A DNA stretch of 64,000 nt from Delphinapterus leucas (taxonomy: Eukaryota > Chordata > Mammalia > Artiodactyla > Monodontidae): assembly GCF_002288925.2 (NCBI RefSeq), contig NW_022098092.1, forward strand, positions 291,825 to 355,824, read 5' to 3'. The position numbers and the translations under genes were made by a program. Positions 46,430 through 56,534 of the stretch are shown piece by piece (positions within the stretch are counted from its first letter, which is position 1; every line of letters starts with the position of its first letter). The notes beneath the pieces are model-generated. The model was not told the origin of the DNA and searched no databases. It saw nothing but the letters and a program-made list of their open reading frames with translations.

Positions 46430-47765
46430 TTTGTTTTATTCTTATTGGAAAAAGTAATGCATGTTTAAAATTAGAGAAGCCAAAAGAAAACTAAAATCAG
46501 CTATAATTTTGCCCTCAGTGAACCATAAACACTGGTAATATTATGGTCTGTATCCCATCTGAAGTTTTAAACAAATGTATATATAATTTCTTTTCCTTTC
46601 ATTCTTTCTTTTCTTTTTATTTCCTTTTTTTAATTGACTAGAAATATTTTTCACATAACAGTTTTATGCTATGTGAACATCTTTTTAGGACATTAAATAT
46701 TGTTTTCACACAGTTCCCCATTTTTGGAAATGTAGATTATTTTCAGTTTTCTGCTATCTTAAATAGTATAATGTGACCATGTTTATAACTAAATCTTTAA
46801 GACACCTGTATGTAAGAACACCCCTGACTTGTGTCTTCTGCACTGGGTATTTGTAACAATGTTAACAAAGGTACATATTGGGAAATTTTTAATTAAAAAA
46901 CTGTCTTGTTTGACTTGTAACTCATGTAATTAAAGAGGTAAAGGACTTTTTCATATGCTTATTGGACAGTTGTACTTCTTCCTTTGTGAATTGTTTATTG
47001 TTACTTTCTTAAATTTTCCATTGGATATTTCAACTCTTTCCTATATTGCAAAATATTTTTCAATTTTTTAGCCACCTTCCAATTTTATTTATTCTGGTTT
47101 GGGTTTTTTGTTTGTTTTTTAATTCTAAATCTTGTCCTTCATGACACCTATGTTTATTGTCATGTCCTGGAAAGGTCTTTTGCCTCCCAACATCACAAAT
47201 ATTTTCTTCTACGTACTTCTAAGGTTCAATTTTCTACACCTAAATCTTTAAACTCTCTATACTTCATCTAGCCAGATGGTAAATGTGGATTATAATCTTT
47301 TCCTCTCCAAATAGGTAGTGAGGAATTCAAAATGGTAATGTCATAGAGATCACTGGCTGGTTACTTTAGATGTCAACTCTTTTCAAATTAATTTGTACAT
47401 TTTGTATAATTTCTATCAATCTTAATGAGATATTTTGGGAATTTGACAAAATGAGTCTAAATTTTATCTAGGAGAATAAACATTTTAAGAACAACCAAGA
47501 AAATTTTAAAAGGCAAAAGCTTCAAAAGGAGGGACTTAGGTTATCAGTTATTAAAATATATTATAAAGGTATAGTAATGAAAATGAAAACAGTATGTAAT
47601 CAGTATAGGAACAAACAAATCAATGAAACAATAGAAATTTCTGAAACTCAAGTATATAAAATAATTTAGTATAGCATATCATTAGAGTAAAGTAGTTCAA
47701 ATAAGCAAGAAAAGAAAGGATTTTTAAGTGAATGATTTTGACTATTAATGTTATGAGTTATAATA
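46430..47765 (-). mobile_element. Old L1 with 5' inversion (twin-priming structure)
   Basis: The left part (46430 to about 47240) is L1 on the minus strand, from 'aaaaagtaatgcatgtttaa' at the 3' end to a segment whose reverse complement reads 'gagtttaaagatttaggtg' in the ORF2 C-terminal region. The right part (about 47368-47765) is L1 on the plus strand, from 'atgtcaactcttttcaaatt' through 'aggagaataaacattttaag' to 'tataaaggtatagtaatgaa'. In a normal L1 the right part lies just upstream of the left part's inner end, which is what a twin-primed insertion produces. Confidence 0.65.
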
Positions 47766-48184
47766 TAAACACCTTTTATAATATTGTGCCATCCTTACAA
47801 TGCTAGAATGGATACTACTTGGACACCATGTATTATTCTTTTAGTCCATGTTTAAATTGGATTTCTGATGTTTTATTTAGGACATTAGCTGACACTGGTC
47901 CATATAGCTATAAAGTTTGGGTATCAGAACTGATTTCATGACCTGATGTCTCTAAATGTCCTCCTCCTTCCCCAAGTTATCTTGCCAGGAATCCAGAATC
48001 ATCAGATCTCCCGCATTTCATCAAGCTATCTGTTGTCTCTTTCTCCCATGCACTTCCCTGGGCTCCCCGCCTCCACTTTGGCTTCTGCTCCACCCATTGT
48101 CCTCATAACAGTCACAGTGATTTTTTTTTACCTAAAATGTCTATTTGTTAAATTTTATAATCAACGAAAGCGTAAGTTGATTAA
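47766..48184. other. Unassigned sequence, possibly part of an old L2
   Basis: 'ctttctcccatgcacttccc' and 'cctccactttggcttctgct' near 48040-48090 resemble internal L2, but this is weak. No gene recognised. Confidence 0.3.
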
Positions 48185-49258
48185 TTAGATTTTTAAAATA
48201 TTATTACTGAGGTAAAATACACATAAAACTACCATTTTAACTGTTTTAAAGTGTATGATTCAGTGGCATTAAGTATTTTCACAGCATTTGCAACCATCAC
48301 CATTATCCAGTTTCAGAACTTTTTAAATACCCCAAATGGAGATCCCATGCCTATGAAGCAGTCACTTCCCATCCCCCCTACCTCCAACCTCTGTAAACCA
48401 CTCATCTGCTCTCTCTCCCTATGGATCTGGCCCACTCTGGATAGTTCATATAAATGGAATCATACAATACATGGCCTTTTCATGGCTGGCTTATTTTACT
48501 TAGCATAATGTTTGCAAGGTTCATCCATGTCATAACATATATCTGTACTTCATTCTTTTATGGCTGAATAATATTCCATTGTATGAATATGTCACGTTTT
48601 GTTTATCCATTCATGTGATAAAGCTGCTATGAACATTTGTGTACAAGTATTTGCTTGAGTATCTGTTTTCAAACAATGGACCTGTTTTCAATGGAGGAAT
48701 GGAGTTGCTGAGTCATATGGTAATATTATATTTAGCTTATTGAGGAAATGCCAAACTATTTTTACAAAGCAATGGAATCATTTTACATTCCTACCACCGG
48801 TGTATGAGTGTTCCAGTTGACTCTACATCCTTTCCAACACTTATTATTTTCTTTTTTTTAAATCATGGCCACTCTAGTGGTTATGAAGCAATATCTCATT
48901 GTTTGGATTTGCATTTCGCTGATGACTAATAATGTTGAGCATCTTTTCATGTGTTTGTTGACCATTTGTATATCTTCTTTGGAGAAATGGCTAATCAGAT
49001 TCTTTGCCCATCTTTTAATTGGGTTATTTTTCTTTTTGTTGTTGAGTTGTAAAAGTTTTTTGTACATTCTGAATACTACATTCTTATAAGACATATGATT
49101 TACACATATTTTCTCTCGTTCTGTGGGTTGTGTTTTTCACTCTCTTGACAGTATCCTTTCATGCACAAAAATTCTTAATTTTGATGAAGCCCAATTTATT
49201 TTTTCTTTGGTTGCTTATTCTTTTCATGTCATATTTAAGAAACCATTGCCAGATTCAA

Positions 49259-49703
49259 ACAGTTACTAATTAGAGGAGTGAGGGAATACAGAAACAACGG
49301 AAAGGCAGTCAAGAAACAATAGTTCAGTGATGAGCAGGGGCCTGGTTCCTCCTCAAGGGATATACATAACAATCTGATACAAACCTCTGAGTTCTTCTAC
49401 AGAAACTAAGACCCCCACTCAGGTGGGGGATGGTAACTTCAGGCTGAGCACAAGCACTTGGACCCCAGACTGTTTGGAACCACAAGGCTGATGATTGAGA
49501 TTCCTGTTATCTCCCCACCAACCAATCAGAGGAAGGTCACACACCCTGCAGACCTCCCCCCAAATTTTGCCTATTAAAACTGTTCACTGAAAATGATCAG
49601 AGAGTTTGAGTTTTTTGAGCATTAGCTACCCTGCCCTCCTTGTCTGGTGCCTTACAATAAACACTGCACATTCCTTAAAAAAAAAAAGAAAAGAAAAGAA
49701 AAA
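49259..49703 (+). mobile_element. LTR-derived retrocopy with poly(A) tail, LINE-mobilised
   Basis: The insert carries promoter-like and processing signals in the order of a retroviral U3-R: CCAATCA at 49522-49528, TATTAAAA at 49572-49579, and AATAAA at 49656-49661. An A-rich tail starts 16 bp after the AATAAA (about 49677-49703). It is flanked by AAGAAACCATTGCCAGATTCAA (49237-49258) and a near-identical copy at 49704-49725, 20 of 22 matching. A long duplication, an A-tail and a TTT/AAGAAA nick site are marks of L1 machinery, not of integrase, which leaves 4-6 bp. The simplest reading is a 5'-truncated, polyadenylated endogenous-retrovirus or LTR transcript copied in by L1. No viral coding sequence is visible. 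Confidence 0.7.
49656..49661 (+). promoter_or_regulatory. Polyadenylation signal AATAAA in the retrocopy
   Basis: AATAAA lies 16 bp before the start of the A-rich tail, the normal distance to a cleavage site. It shows that the inserted RNA was cleaved and polyadenylated before being copied. Confidence 0.7.
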
Positions 49704-49869
49704 AAGAAACCATTGCCAAATCCAAGGTCATAAAAAATTTCCCCTATATTTTCTGCTAAGAAAACATAGCTAAATTTTGCTCTTAAATTTAGATCTTTGA
49801 TCCATTTTGAGTTAATTTTTGTGTATGGTGTGAGGTAAGTGTCCAGCTTCATTCTTTTGCATGTATATA

Positions 49870-50250
49870 TCCAGTTCACAAGCTCCATAGACAGAATGCA
49901 GTCCATCTCAAAAGGCAAGAGCTGCCCTGAAATATGAGGTGGTTAGTTTTTAGGGGCTCATAGGCTAATAAGTGAGAGGATTATTCCAACTCTTTTGGAG
50001 AAGGGGCAAGGATTTCCAGGATTTGGGCCACCACTCACTTTTTGGCCTTTTATGGTTAGCCTCAGAACTGTCATGGTGCCTGTGAGTGTGTCATTTAGCT
50101 TGCTAATGTATTTAAATGAGCATATAATGAGGCTCAAAGTCTACTGGAAGTCAAATCTTCCACCATCTTGGGCGTAATCGGCTTTAACCAGTTTTTGTTG
50201 TATCCACAATGGCTCTATCACTCTTTTAAAGGTTGTGCCCTGCCCCCTCC
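49870..50250. other. Unassigned unique sequence
   Basis: About 380 bp between the L1 and an L2 fragment. No gene or repeat recognised. Confidence 0.35.
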
Positions 50251-50254
50251 CTCC

Positions 50255-50705
50255 TGTTTCAATTTGAGGTCTCCTCAGACCCATCAAGCTCTTTACTTCC
50301 CCAGGACCTTTGCACATGCTCTTCCCACTACCTTCTTTATCTCCCCTTGTTCCACATCACCCAGTTATGTGTGACTCATCTCTTACCTAAATCACCAACC
50401 TACATATAGTAGTTAGGTTTCCTCTGGTTATTCTCTTTCATAGTTCTTTGAAGTTTCTTTATAGCAGTGACCTCTATTGTAACTAATTATTGATGAGGAG
50501 CCCAGCTGACTGTGCTGGGGTCTTGGGGAGGGGTGAGGTGATATAGCTAATTATTGATACGATTTTTGGTTTATTCTTGTTTCCCCCATGGACTTTTGGT
50601 ACCATGATGGTAGGTGTCATGTCTGTATTTAGTTCACCACTAAAAACTCAGTGCCTGGCCATGTGTCTTTCACATGGTAGACACTTGATCAATATTTACC
50701 CAAAG
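50255..50705 (+). repeat. L2 LINE 3' region, discontinuous
   Basis: 'ccccaggacctttgcacatg' and 'gtgactcatctcttacctaa' at 50300-50390, then 'ggtaggtgtcatgtctgtat' and 'ctcagtgcctggccatgtg' at 50608-50665, are L2 landmarks in the right order. The middle is poorly preserved. Confidence 0.6.
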
Positions 50706-50889
50706 TATGAAGGATGACAGTAGCTTAGTAAATAGAACTAGGAAGCTTCCCATATTTCTTAAGATGTGAAAAAGGTTAGAGTAATTAAAAATTGTTCCTT
50801 AAATGGCTCAAGCAACGTGCTTAAAACCTCAGTCGAACCCCAGGCTAGTCAATTTTGGTAATACTTATTTTTCTTTTCAAAAAGGTTTT

Positions 50890-51640
50890 TTAAAGGCTGG
50901 AGAGGGTGTGGAGAAAAGGGAATGTCGGCAGAAATGCAGGTTGGTGCAGCCACTGTGGAAAACAGTATGGAGGATTCTCAGAAAACTAAAAGTAGAATTA
51001 CCATATGAGGCAGCAATCCCATTCCTGGGCATATATCCAGACAAAACTATAATTCAAAAAGATACATGCACCCCTATGTTCATAGCAGCACTATTCACAA
51101 TAGCCAAGACATGGAAACAACCTAAATGCCCATCGACAGATGAACGGATGAAGAAGATGTGGTACATATATACAACAGAATATTACTCAGCCATAAAAAA
51201 AAGAACAAAATAATGCCATTTACAGCAACATGGATGCAACTAGAGATTATTATACTAAGTAAAGTAAGTCAAAGAGAAAGACAAATATCATATGATATCA
51301 CTTATATGTGGAATCTAAAATATGACACAAATGAACCTATCTATGAAACAGAAACAGGATCAGGGACATAGAGAATAGACTGGTGGTTGCCAAGGGGGAG
51401 GGGGTGGGAGAGGGTTGGATTGGGAGTTTGGGGTTAGCATATGCAAACTATTATATATCGGATGGATAAACAACAAAACCCTACTGTATAGCACAGGGAA
51501 CTATATTCAATATCCTATGATAAACCATAATAGAAAAGAATATGAAAACAAATCTATATATCTATAACTGAGTCACTTTGCTGTACAGCAATAATTAACA
51601 CTACATTATAATTCAACTATACTTCAATAAAAAAATTTTT
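50890..51640 (+). mobile_element. L1, 5'-truncated (ORF2 C-terminus and 3'UTR)
   Basis: It begins at 'ggctggagagggtgtggaga', runs through 'cactgtggaaaacagtatgg', 'ccattcctgggcatatatcc' and 'cttatatgtggaatctaaaa', then 3'UTR phrases such as 'gcacagggaactatattcaa', ending 'ctatacttcaataaaaaaat'. The frame 50803-51213 covers [20 protein letters not shown], the ORF2 C-terminal segment, so this frame is L1 and not a host gene. Moderately young. Confidence 0.9.
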
Positions 51641-51991
51641 TTAATTTTTTTGAGTTGTATGTAGTATTCTCCTACAACATTTTCCTGTCTCCCATACCAC
51701 TAATCTTTGCTGTTAAGTATAGTGCTTTTACTCTATTTATTCTTAAATAGGCTTTCCAAAAATATATGTGTTTTATTTCTGTGCAGTTGAAGTTTTTATT
51801 TTCTTTCGGATCTAAGCATTTTTAACAGGATTGTTTTTTTGATTCTAAACTATTTTTACTTTTAAACGTTTACTATTTACTTCTAGTTGTATAACCTAAT
51901 GGTCAGCCTATATCCTTTCTGATACTGGAACTATATTGTGACTTAATATATGAACACCTATAAAAAATATGTTCTGATATAAAGAAAATGT

Positions 51992-52208
51992 TGGGCTTCC
52001 CTGGTGGCGCAGTGGTTGAGAGTCCGCCTGCCGATGCAGGGGACATGGGTTCGTGCCCTGGTCCGGGAAGATCCCACATGCCGCGGAGCGGCTGGGCCCG
52101 TGAGCCATGGCCGCTGAGCCTGCGTGTCCGGAGCCTGTGCTCTGCAACGGGAGAGGCCACAACAGTGAGAGCCCCGTGTACCGCAAAAAAAAAAAAAAAA
52201 AAAAAAAG
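51992..52208 (+). mobile_element. CHR-type SINE (short GC-rich form), the youngest-looking copy
   Basis: It starts GGGCTTCCCTGGTGGCGCAG, with A-box TGGCGCAGTGG and B-box region 'gggttcgtgccctgg'. The GC-rich body is followed by an almost pure A-tail (about 52186-52208). The target duplication AAAGAAAATGT is perfect at 51981-51991 and 52209-52219. A long uninterrupted tail and perfect duplication point to a recent insertion. Confidence 0.95.
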
Positions 52209-52417
52209 AAAGAAAATGTCAATACATTTCTGAAAATATCAAAGTAGGTCTCTTCTTATTCATTTTACCTGTTACTCAGTGAGACCTTTTGAGCTTAAGA
52301 CTCAATTTCTTTCATAGTTCTTTTCCTCTGTTCTCTCCTGAAATTTCTACTTTGAATCTGTGTAATTAATACATTTTTCTTTCCACGTCTCTTATTTTTG
52401 ACATGAGAGGCAAATAT

Positions 52418-52467
52418 TTTACTAGACGTTTACTAGACGTTACAATTTACTACAGTTTACTAGACGT
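52418..52467. repeat. Small tandem array of TTTACTAGACG units
   Basis: TTTACTAGACG occurs twice in direct succession from about 52418 and again at about 52456, with a degenerate unit ('tttactacag') between them. A local minisatellite-like expansion at the edge of a MIR. Confidence 0.75.
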
Positions 52468-52469
52468 TA

Positions 52470-52560
52470 GGCAAATTATTTAACCTCTTCCTGCTCAATT
52501 CCCCATCTGTAGCATGGGGATAGCACAGTACCTACATCATGTGAGGATTAAGAGACAAAG
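52470..52560 (+). repeat. MIR SINE fragment
   Basis: 'gcaaattatttaacctcttc', 'ccccatctgtagcatgggga' and 'tcatgtgaggattaagagac' are MIR landmarks in sense orientation. Confidence 0.75.
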
Positions 52561-53385
52561 TGTTACTTGTGGTTTGTCTCTGAGAAGCAGCCATGCTTGG
52601 CTAGCGCTAGTGCCTCCAAGTTCAGAGCAAGAGCCATACGGGCCTGGGACCCAGGGTGGAGACCTACCTTTCATGAAATTGAGGCATCTCCATGTCCTCC
52701 CTGACCAAATTGAGTTCAGCTAGTGAAGGAGGTGGGAAGGAGACATGGGTAGATGTTTGAACATGGTTGGCAGCCTTTTCAGGAGGCACCAATGTATCTA
52801 GTATACAAGGATATTATGAGAGACTTTCATCATCAGTCCAGATGTGATAAATAGAGGACATTCTGCTTACACTATGCCCATGACATTCACCTCACTGTTG
52901 AGAACCAAAATGTGGCTAGTTTGTAACAATTTGTCCTTAAGGATCCACAGCACCTCCAGGACTCACCACTGTCTGGCCTCAGGAGTTTTGTGTCTGCTGG
53001 GTTTGTTCACCCTGCAGCTCACCCAGTCATCTCTAGCTTTATATCCTCCTTCCTCAGTATCACCTATGAGTCAAAGAGTAGAGATAAGAGATGCAGCCTC
53101 TAAGTGGAGTTGCTCTTTTCATTGAGATCCAATAGGTAAAAATTTGCTAAAGGTCCTGGGGCTAGGTCATTGGAAGTTAGTTTTAGTAGTATGTTTCCTG
53201 GATAAGGTATAAGAAAGCCCATGCTACACTGAAACCTGGCAAGAGGGGCTTTTTACAGTTCGTGCACATGCAAGGAGGCATGATCATTTGGTTGACTGAT
53301 TCAGTGTTTACTGGCCTTTTGCTGTGTGCCATCACCATGCTGAACTTGATGTGGGTTAAAAAATAAATTAGTGGCTGCTACTACA
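52561..53385. other. Unassigned unique sequence
   Basis: About 825 bp with no recognised gene or repeat. The forward frame at 52844-53125 has no recognisable domain. Confidence 0.4.
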
Positions 53386-53389
53386 GCAG

Positions 53390-53595
53390 GAGGAATACTG
53401 GATGTGGAGTTAGGAGACCTAGGTGGCAGTAATATAAGCCTCTTAATTTCTCCAGCCTCCGGTTTTCTTGACAGTAAAATGAGGATAATGATATCTACTT
53501 CCTACTGCTGCTGTGACAATTAAATAAGATGATGTATCTGAGCTTACCTTGAGAGTTACCTGAAACTTAGTGGGCATTCAGAACACCTGAGTTGA
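53390..53595 (+). repeat. MIR SINE
   Basis: 'gatgtggagttaggagacct', 'cagtaaaatgaggataatga' and 'gctgtgacaattaaataaga' follow MIR in sense orientation. Diverged. Confidence 0.7.
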
Positions 53596-53924
53596 TTGAT
53601 TAAAATGAAGCCTTATACCCTCATGGGGAGCTAGCACACATTTAAACAACTTTATTACATGGTAGAAAGTAATACATGTCATGCTTAAAACTTTCTGGCC
53701 ATGTAAGACTGATTCAACGTGCTAAAATTTCAATCAGTGAAATCCAGTACATTAACAACTAAATAAGAAAAAGCACACGATTATATCAAGAGATGCAAAA
53801 ACAGCATTTAATAAAATTCAACATTCATTCACAATAAAAACTCTTAGCAAACTAGAAGGGAAGTAGAAAGGTACTCTCAGAAACAGAAAGGAATGCCTTT
53901 AACCTGAAACAAGAGATAAATCTC

Positions 53925-54025
53925 AAAAAAGGTATTATTCCATTTGCATGACATTCTGGAAAAGGCAAGACTGTGATGATGGATCAGTGGTCTCCAGGGT
54001 TACAGGTCAGGGGTTAGAATGACTG
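53925..54025 (+). repeat. L1 3'UTR-like segment misplaced within ORF2
   Basis: 'gacattctggaaaaggcaag' and 'gatcagtggtctccagggtt' resemble the 3'UTR of the same L1 around 56310-56370 ('cacattctggaaaaggcaaa', 'gatcagttgtcaccggga'). They lie between two ORF2 segments, in the same orientation. Sequence on both sides is ORF2-like, so this is an insertion or rearrangement inside the L1. Confidence 0.65.
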
Positions 54026-54956
54026 ATAAAGAGCATCTACCAAAATCTGCAGCTAACACCATACCTCATGGTGAAAGGTTGAATGCTTTCTCCAATAATC
54101 AGAGAGAGCATCCCTATTCAATATTGTACTGAAAGTCCTAGCAAGTGCAATAAAGAAAGAAAGAGAAATTAAAGGCATTCAAGTTGGAAAGGAAGAAATA
54201 AAACTATTCATACTCATAGATGACATGATTGCCTACGTAGAAAATCCAAACGAACTATCAGAAAAAAAGAAAAAAGCTCTTGGAACTAATAAATGAGCTG
54301 TATTATGGGATATAAGGTCAACATTTAAAAAAAACAAACCAACAACAAACAATTGGAAACTGAAACTTAACAAGCAGCCTCATTTACAGTACTCCCTCCT
54401 AAATGCAATATTTAGGCATAAATATAACAAAATGTGTGCTGAGAACTATAAAATGTTGATTAAATAAGTCAAGGAAATACTAAATAAATGGGGAGACGCA
54501 CCTGATTCATGAACTGGAAGATTCAATATAGTTAAGATGTCAGTTCTCCCCAGATTGATCTATAGATGTAATGTAACCCCAATCAAAATCTAAGCAGGAT
54601 TCTTTATAGATATCAACAAGTTTATTCTAAAATTTATATGGAAAGGCAAAGGAACTAGAATAGTGAAAATAATTTTGAAAAAGAAGAACAAAGTTGAAGG
54701 AAACTAATCAAGACTAGGTAATATTGGCAAAAGGATAGTCACATTGGTCAGTGGAACAGCATAGAGAGCCCAGAGATAGACCCAGGCAAATAGAGTCAAC
54801 TAATTTTTGACAAAAGAACAAAGGCAATTCATTGAAGAAAGGATAGTGGTTTCAACAATGGTGCTGGAACAGTTGGACATCCATAGGCAAAAAAATGTGT
54901 ACCTCATCCTAAACCTCAGACCATATCCAAATATTAAATCAAAACAGATCAGAGGG

Positions 54957-55241
54957 GGCTTCCCTGGTGGCGCAGTGGTTGAGAATCTGCCTGCTAATGC
55001 AGGGGACACGGGTTCGAGCCCTGGTCTGGGAGGATCCCACATGCCGCAGAGCAACTAGGCCCGTGAGCCACAACTACTGAGCCTGCGCATCTGGAGCCTG
55101 TGCTCCGCAACAAGAGAGGCCGCGATAGTGAGAGGCCCGCGCATCGCGATGAAGAGTGGCCCCCACTTGCCACAACTAGAGAAAGCCCTCGCACAGAAAT
55201 GAAGACCCAACACAGCCAAAAATAAATAAATAAATAAACAA
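54957..55241 (+). mobile_element. CHR-type SINE (long form) inside an old L1
   Basis: It starts GGCTTCCCTGGTGGCGCAGT, has 'cgggttcgagccctggtctg' at the B box and ends 'cagccaaaaataaataaat'. The target duplication is not clean. L1 sequence flanks it on both sides. Confidence 0.92.
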
Positions 55242-55595
55242 ATGTGGGGTTTAGAAAAAAAAATAGAGGTATAAATGCAAAGCATAAAACTTTAAAACTC
55301 TTAGAAGAAACCATAGGAGAAAATCTTCATGATCTTGGATTAGGCAACGAGCTCTTAGAGGTGACAAACAAAAGCATGATCCATTTTTAAAAAACTGATA
55401 AGTTGGACATAAGCCAAAATGTAAAACTTCTGTTCTGCAAGGGACTTCCTAAATAGAATGAGAAGATGGCCTGCACACTGGGAGAAAATACCTGCAAATC
55501 ACATACCGAACAAAGGACTTGTATCCAGGCTATACAAAGAACTCTCAGAATTCAACAATAAGAGAACGAAGAGCCCAGTTAAAAATAGGCAAAAG

Positions 55596-55721
55596 GCAGG
55601 AATTCTGTGGCGGTCCAGTGATTAGGACTCTGCGCTCTCACTGTCGAGGGCCTGGGTTCGATCCCTGGTCGGGGAACTAAAATCCCAAAAGCCATACCTC
55701 GCGGCCAATAAATAAATAAAT
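55596..55721 (+). mobile_element. Short CHR-related SINE inside an old L1
   Basis: The head is decayed ('attctgtggcggtccagtgatt'), but the B-box region 'gggttcgatccctggtcggg' is clear, followed by 'aactaaaatcccaaaag' and an AAAT-unit tail. The 13-bp target duplication AAATAGGCAAAAG is perfect at 55583-55595 and 55722-55734. Confidence 0.9.
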
Positions 55722-56534
55722 AAATAGGCAAAAGTCACTTCATCAAAGAAGTTATACGGAAGACAGATAAACGCATGAAAAGATGCTTAACATCATAAGT
55801 TATTAGGAAAATGCAAATTAAAACCACATTAGATACCACTATACACCTATTAGAGTAGCTAGAAAAATACCAATATGCCAAGTGGATGAGGATGTGGAGC
55901 ATCTGGTTTGCTGGTCAGAATGCAAAATGGTTGAGCCATTCTGGCAGCAGTTTGGCAGTTTCTTAGGAAGGTAAACATATTCTTGGCAAATGACTTAGTG
56001 ATCCTACTCCTGGACATGTATCCCAAAGAAATGAAAATGTACACTCACACAAAAACCTTGTACGTGAATATGCATAATAACGTTACTTATAATCACCAAA
56101 AACTGGAAGAAACCCAGATGTCCCTCAATGGGTGAATGGATTAAAAAACAAACTGTTGTACGTCCATATAATGGGATATTACTCAGCAGTGAAAAAGGAG
56201 CAAGCTATTAATGCATACAATAACTTGGATGAATCTTAAATATGCTACATACTAAGTGAAGGAAACCAGTTTCAAAAGGTTACGTACTGTATGATTTCAT
56301 TTATTAATATGTCACATTCTGGAAAAGGCAAAACTGTAGTGATAGGGAACAGATCAGTTGTCACCGGGAGTTAGGCGCAAGGGATGGTCTGACTGCAAAG
56401 GGATCACATGAGGGAATTTTGGGGTTTTGACGGGGAGGATTGTCCTTTATCCTGTTAGTGGTGGCAATTATAAGAATCTATGCATGTCTTAAAACTCATG
56501 GAACTGTACATTCAAAAAAAATTTTTTTTTCATA

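Larger units (their letters stand above)
48190..49865 (-). mobile_element. L1 fragment interrupted by an LTR-derived retrocopy
   Basis: Reverse-complement L1 from 'ttattactgaggtaaaatac' through 'tggctgaataatattccatt', 'gcatttcgctgatgactaat' and 'ttgatgaagcccaatttatt' to 49258. It resumes at 49704 with 'aagaaaccattgccaaatcc' and ends near 49865 after 'gatccattttgagttaattt'. The interruption is a retroposed insert with its own long target duplication. Confidence 0.9.
53704..56530 (+). mobile_element. Old L1 (ORF2 to 3' end), carrying two SINEs
   Basis: It begins within the ORF2 reverse-transcriptase region ('gactgattcaacgtgctaaa') and continues through a degraded catalytic site (LIDDM near 54215-54230), 'agttctccccagattgatct', 'gatagtcacattggtcagtg' and 'caaaggacttgtatccaggc'. 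It reaches the 3'UTR and ends near 56530 at an A/T-run. SINEs interrupt it at 54957-55241 and 55596-55721, and 3'UTR-like sequence appears misplaced at 53925-54025. No open frame of ORF2 length remains. Confidence 0.85.
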
